Origin: Lelliottia sp. WAP21
GTDB taxonomy: Bacteria > Pseudomonadota > Gammaproteobacteria > Enterobacterales > Enterobacteriaceae
Length of the DNA: 64,000 nucleotides
Direction of reading: 5' to 3'
Assembly: GCF_020532665.2 (NCBI RefSeq)
Contig: NZ_JAIWPG020000007.1
Coordinates: forward strand, 186,001-250,000
The position numbers and the translations under genes are program-made. Below the pieces are notes generated by a model, which saw only the letters and a list, made by a program, of their open reading frames with translations, did no database searches and was not told the origin of the DNA. Within the stretch, counting starts at the first letter, position 1. Every line of letters begins with the position of its first letter. This document shows, one piece after another, positions 60,539 through 64,000 of this stretch.

Positions 60539-62713
60539 GTGAATCTTCGCCGTCGGACGCTTCGCGTTACGTCGCTATACTGGATTGTTTTAACCCTCGC
60601 TCTTTTTTGGGCCAGATGCCCTTTTGCGCAAACCCTCTCTGACGATACGCTGCCCGTCTGGGTTTATGACGCCGACAGTTTCGAATTCTGGCGCACGCCT
60701 GACGGGAAAATGAGCGGTTTTTACGCCACGCTGGTGTCGGCGCTGAACCAGAAATATGGCCTCCATCTTGAGCTCAAACCCTTATCTGGCCCTGAAATCG
60801 GTGCGCGATTTAACGCCAACGATCATGGTGTGTATGCGGGCGTGCTGCGCACCGAGGCGCGAGCGCACAGCAAAATACTTTCTTCTCAGCTGTTTTCCAA
60901 TGAAGTCGTCGCCGCCAGCCCCTTCATGACCGTGACTACACCGGACCAGCTTGCTAACACCCGGGTGCTGTTCAGACAAAACGACGCCACGCTTGAGAGT
61001 GTACAAAAACGCTATCCCGACCTGACGTTCCGATCCCTGCGTCTGGTCTCAACCAGTGAAGAAGCTTTTCGACTGTTGGCTGAACATCAGGCTGATTTTT
61101 ATATCAATGACGCCAGTGAGATGGAAAACACGCAGCGCTATTATCTCCTTTCCCGGCCCTTCCCGGAACTGCGCATCCCCGTCGTGCTCGGATTCAGCCC
61201 GGATTTGAAAGCACTGCGTGAAAAGGTAAATACTTTTTTGGGCGAATGGTATCGCAGCGGTGAAATGCGCTTAGCGCTGGAAGAGAGCAAACGTCAGTAT
61301 CTGCTGAGCCGGATCGCTATTTCAGCGGAGGAAAAAGCATGGCTGGCTCACAACCGTTTGCAGGTCTGGTTACCCAAAAATGAAAACTTTGCCCCGCTTA
61401 TCTGGAAAACGGGAACGGACCGGCACGGAACGGCAATCGACATGATTAATGATATGCGCGATTTGTTGGGCATACCTGTCGAGGTCCATTACGTTGATCG
61501 CTATTTTCAGGCGTTTTCGACGCAGCACTGGCCCGTTCGTCTGGTCAATATTGCTGAACGGTCGGACGTGAGTCGCGCTGCGGGCCGTATCGGCCCGGAA
61601 ATCGCCTGGCATAACGCCTATTACAACCGGATAGAACAGCCCTTCCTTTGGGATGAAGAGACGATTCGGGGCCAGCGCGTTGGAGTCATTGCCGGTTCGT
61701 TTTCGGCACAGTATCTGCAGAACAGATTTGGCAATGACGTTGTCGTTGTCGCCCGGCAACGTATAAAGGATCTTATTGATGCCATTGAGAATAATGAAAT
61801 AGATTTCATCCTGGGGGATCTTAGCTCACTGGAATCAATCTTACGCGGTAACGAGCTTTTCCGTGGCGTACTGAAAGTGGCAGGGATAACGCGCACGGAG
61901 TTTATCATTGGCCCGTGGGTTGACCCACAGCATCCTCTTTTCCATTTGCTTACCCAGGTTAACCGCCTCTCCAGTTTTCGCACGCAGCTTGAGCGCCACG
62001 AGGACCCCTCGCCGCTCCCTTCGCTGACTAAAAACACCTTCAAATTTATCAGTGTGGTGCTGTTGATCGCGGCGCTGTTCAGCATGGGTATGCTGGTCAT
62101 GATGCGTCGTCATATCAAAAAAAATCGCCTGATGAACCGCAATATTGTGCAGGCTCTGGAGAAAGTAAACCGGGCGCATGATGATGAGACCGGATGTCAC
62201 ATCCAGCGCGTGGCGAAATATTGTGGGTTGATGGCGCGCGGGCTTCATCTGCCCCGCAAGCTGATCCGTGAAATCGAACATTTTGCGTCCTTGCATGACG
62301 TGGGCAAAATCGCCGTTCCTGACCGCATTTTGCGTAAACAAGGCCCACTGACCCCGCAGGAGTTTGACGAGATGAAATTGCACACCATGAAGGGGTGGAT
62401 GATTATCCAGGGACTCGGGCTGGGTTCGGTGGCGGAAAATATCATTCACTACCATCATGAAAAATGGGACGGAAGTGGCTACCCAGAAGGGCTGCGCGGC
62501 GACAATATTCCGCTTGAGGCGCGTATTCTTGCCCTTGCGGATGTGTATGATGCACTCCGGCAAAAACGTATCTATAAGCCGGGTTTCAGCCATGAAGCTG
62601 CGTGCGAGGTCATTCTGCAAGGTGACGGACAGCATTTTGACCCGCAGCTGATTACGCTGTTTCGCCAGCAACATCTGCAGTTTAAGATGATCTTCGACAG
62701 CCTGGCTGATTAG
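60539..62713 (+). CDS. HD-GYP protein with periplasmic solute-binding sensor domains
   Basis: A 724-residue membrane protein. The GTG start at 60539 has GAGG 7 nt upstream (a TTG at 60533 is too close). It has an N-terminal membrane/signal segment (LYWIVLTLALFWARCPFA), then two periplasmic regions resembling family 3 solute-binding domains (about 35-260 and 270-490). A transmembrane helix follows (FISVVLLIAALFSMGMLVMM, about 503-525). The cytoplasmic HD-GYP domain is intact: HDDETGCHIQRV, LHDVGKIAVPD, HHEKWDGSGYPEGL, ADVYDALRQKR. It is predicted to hydrolyse cyclic-di-GMP in response to a periplasmic ligand. E. coli K-12 has no intact HD-GYP protein as I recall. Confidence 0.9.
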   Translation: MNLRRRTLRVTSLYWIVLTLALFWARCPFAQTLSDDTLPVWVYDADSFEFWRTPDGKMSGFYATLVSALNQKYGLHLELKPLSGPEIGARFNANDHGVYAGVLRTEARAHSKILSSQLFSNEVVAASPFMTVTTPDQLANTRVLFRQNDATLESVQKRYPDLTFRSLRLVSTSEEAFRLLAEHQADFYINDASEMENTQRYYLLSRPFPELRIPVVLGFSPDLKALREKVNTFLGEWYRSGEMRLALEESKRQYLLSRIAISAEEKAWLAHNRLQVWLPKNENFAPLIWKTGTDRHGTAIDMINDMRDLLGIPVEVHYVDRYFQAFSTQHWPVRLVNIAERSDVSRAAGRIGPEIAWHNAYYNRIEQPFLWDEETIRGQRVGVIAGSFSAQYLQNRFGNDVVVVARQRIKDLIDAIENNEIDFILGDLSSLESILRGNELFRGVLKVAGITRTEFIIGPWVDPQHPLFHLLTQVNRLSSFRTQLERHEDPSPLPSLTKNTFKFISVVLLIAALFSMGMLVMMRRHIKKNRLMNRNIVQALEKVNRAHDDETGCHIQRVAKYCGLMARGLHLPRKLIREIEHFASLHDVGKIAVPDRILRKQGPLTPQEFDEMKLHTMKGWMIIQGLGLGSVAENIIHYHHEKWDGSGYPEGLRGDNIPLEARILALADVYDALRQKRIYKPGFSHEAACEVILQGDGQHFDPQLITLFRQQHLQFKMIFDSLAD

Positions 62714-62816
62714 CCGCCCCGTGGCGAAGAGAAAGGGATGATTATCAGGCTATTCAGCCCATTGTGCAGGTTGAAGGACGGTAGGATAGCGTATCTTCTT
62801 TTACACAGAGCGAACC

Positions 62817-63152
62817 ATGAAGAATGTAATCATTGCGGGTGCCCTTCTGCTGCTGGCAGGATGCAATGTGACCCGTCAGGCCGAAGTCAGTAGCGCGGAT
62901 GCGCCAAATGGCGTCGTCAGGCTCAACTACAACCAGGCGATGTTGCAAAATGCCCATTATGACGCCTATCTTACCAACGGGACGGCGACGCGCGAGTGCC
63001 AGAGCATGGGCTATGCCACTGCCTCTTTTTACGGCCAGCCGATCAAAACCTGTTCGCTCGTGAGCGGTTCTCTTTGCCTGAATGAAACGATGACAATTCA
63101 GTATAAATGCCTTGGCTACGCGACCACACCCGGCGCACAACCCTGGTATTAA
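62817..63152 (+). CDS. yecR: Lipoprotein YecR
   Basis: A 111-residue lipoprotein with a lipobox (LLLLAGCN, lipidated Cys19) and Cys-containing conserved core (NGTATRECQSMGYATASFYGQP, TCSLVSGSLCLN). It matches E. coli YecR, whose gene is flagellar-regulon (FlhDC) controlled; the molecular role is unknown. No sigma-28 consensus was found just upstream. Confidence 0.9.
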   Translation: MKNVIIAGALLLLAGCNVTRQAEVSSADAPNGVVRLNYNQAMLQNAHYDAYLTNGTATRECQSMGYATASFYGQPIKTCSLVSGSLCLNETMTIQYKCLGYATTPGAQPWY

Positions 63153-63353
63153 TCAGAATGCTGCTGGTCAATACTGGCGGCATATTTAAATAAGAAACTG
63201 AACAATTCTCATTAATATAAATATCAGCAATGCGTGTTATTCCCATTCGTATTTTTAATAAATGCTCTTTTTATTTTACCTTTTGCAAATAATTAAATAA
63301 CAAATTATAGTGGCGACCTTGCTGACCTATTTCTCATTTACGGAGCTGCACCC

Positions 63354-63851
63354 ATGCTGAAAACTGAAATGATCGACAAGCTCAATGAACAAATGAATCT
63401 TGAGCTTTTTTCATCCCTGCTTTACCAACAGATGAGTGCCTGGTGTAGCTTCCACAGCTTTGAAGGCGCTGCAGCGTTTCTGCGCCGCCACGCTCAGGAA
63501 GAGATGACGCATATGCAGCGTCTGTTTGATTATCTGGCGGATACCGGTAGTCTGCCGCGTATTCATCCTGTTGCATCGCCGTTTGCAGAGTACGCTTCTC
63601 TGGATGAATTATTCCGCGCGACGTACGAACACGAGCAGCTGATTACGCAAAAAATTAACGAACTGGCACATGCTGCGATGATGAGTCAGGATTACCCAAC
63701 CTTTAATTTCCTGCAGTGGTATGTCGCCGAGCAGCACGAAGAAGAAAAACTGTTTAAATCCGTGCTGGATAAATTATCGCTGGCGGGTAAATCGGGTGAA
63801 GGCCTGTACTTTATTGATAAAGAACTGTCGACGCTCGACGCACAGAATTAA
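63354..63851 (+). CDS. ftnA: Ferritin FtnA
   Basis: The main iron-storage ferritin, 165 residues, assembling into 24-mers. All the ferroxidase-centre residues numbered as in E. coli are present: Glu17, Glu50, His53, Glu94, Gln127 and Glu130. In contrast the paralog at 55392 (FtnB) lacks two of them. Monocistronic, ended by a strong terminator. Confidence 0.97.
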   Translation: MLKTEMIDKLNEQMNLELFSSLLYQQMSAWCSFHSFEGAAAFLRRHAQEEMTHMQRLFDYLADTGSLPRIHPVASPFAEYASLDELFRATYEHEQLITQKINELAHAAMMSQDYPTFNFLQWYVAEQHEEEKLFKSVLDKLSLAGKSGEGLYFIDKELSTLDAQN

Positions 63852-63858
63852 TTTTTTT

Positions 63859-63886
63859 ACGGTGCCGGTTCCGGCACCGTTTTTTT
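63859..63886 (+). terminator. Intrinsic terminator of ftnA
   Basis: A 10-bp perfect stem (ACGGTGCCGG/CCGGCACCGT) with a 2-nt central gap is followed by seven T residues. The T run overlaps the stop of the convergent yecH. Confidence 0.93.
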
Positions 63887-64000
63887 AGTGACGGCAAATT
63901 TTGCTGTGACTCGTCGAAAAGCCCGCCTCTGCCGGAATAAACTTCCCCTTAGCTTTCAGAAACGCCACCAGCTCCGATGCGGTCAAATTCTCTGCCGAGC
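63885..64000 (-). CDS. yecH: DUF2492 protein YecH (3' end only)
   Basis: The last 38 codons enter from the right edge: SAENLTASELVAFLKAKGKF followed by IPAEAGFSTSHSKICRH and TAA. This matches the C-terminus of E. coli YecH (about 79 residues), and the neighbour ftnA is also as in E. coli. The Cys near the end (KICRH) is conserved and may bind metal. Function unknown. Confidence 0.88.
   Translation of the reverse strand, partial: SAENLTASELVAFLKAKGKFIPAEAGFSTSHSKICRH

Overview
The window reads as chromosomal DNA of an Enterobacter/Lelliottia-like member of the Enterobacteriaceae. Gene order follows the Escherichia coli znuB-ruvBAC-aspS-cmoAB-argS-flhBAE-che-mot-flhDC-otsBA-araFGH-ftnB-yecR-ftnA-yecH segment almost gene for gene, and most proteins look very close to their E. 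coli counterparts as I remember them. Several lineage-specific blocks are inserted into this conserved backbone. The species call is inference from synteny and from the non-E. coli extras.

Layout. 1-14.1 kb is housekeeping: the end of znuB, a small secreted lectin-like orphan, ruvB-ruvA (with a LexA box), ruvC-yebC-nudB-aspS, yecD-yecE, yecN, cmoA-cmoB, then cutC and yecM on the opposite strand, and argS. 14.1-16.8 kb is an inserted pectin-catabolism pair (rhiN/rhiT-like) with a KdgR-like box. 17.1-20.7 kb is the flagellar export operon flhB-flhA-flhE. 21.2-26.3 kb is an inserted four-gene chaperone-usher fimbrial operon. 26.4-32.7 kb is the chemotaxis operon tar-tap-cheR-cheB-cheY-cheZ with its own sigma-28 promoter. 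32.75-38 kb is an inserted five-gene archaic (Csu/spore-coat-U type) pilus operon. 38.4-39.6 kb is a cation:dicarboxylate symporter gene. 39.7-41.44 kb is a tandem array of non-coding, hairpin-rich repeats. 41.5-46.9 kb is cheW-cheA-motB-motA-flhC-flhD followed by a long flhDC control region. 47.7-54.1 kb holds uspC, otsA-otsB and araH-araG-araF. 54.4-64 kb holds a DJ-1 family gene, ftnB, a Dcu carrier, yecJ, azuC, an MFS exporter, an RpiB-like isomerase, an HD-GYP protein, yecR, ftnA and the 3' end of yecH.

The central theme is motility versus attachment. The master regulator flhDC, motor, chemotaxis and export genes lie together, but two unrelated pilus operons have been placed inside them. 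As a result the cheAW and tar/tap/cheRBYZ operons, adjacent in E. coli, lie about 8.8 kb apart. Both keep strong sigma-28 promoters, so the insertion is probably tolerated. An HD-GYP (cyclic-di-GMP phosphodiesterase type) gene lies nearby, which fits a motile-sessile switch.

Three small RNAs known from E. coli can be placed here from promoter and terminator positions: MicL (3' part of cutC), MotR (flhC-motA junction) and AzuCR. The least explained feature is the repeat array at 39.7-41.44 kb. It has two 623-bp units and one half unit, each full unit built as a diverged inverted dimer of a ~270-bp module, with no convincing coding capacity.
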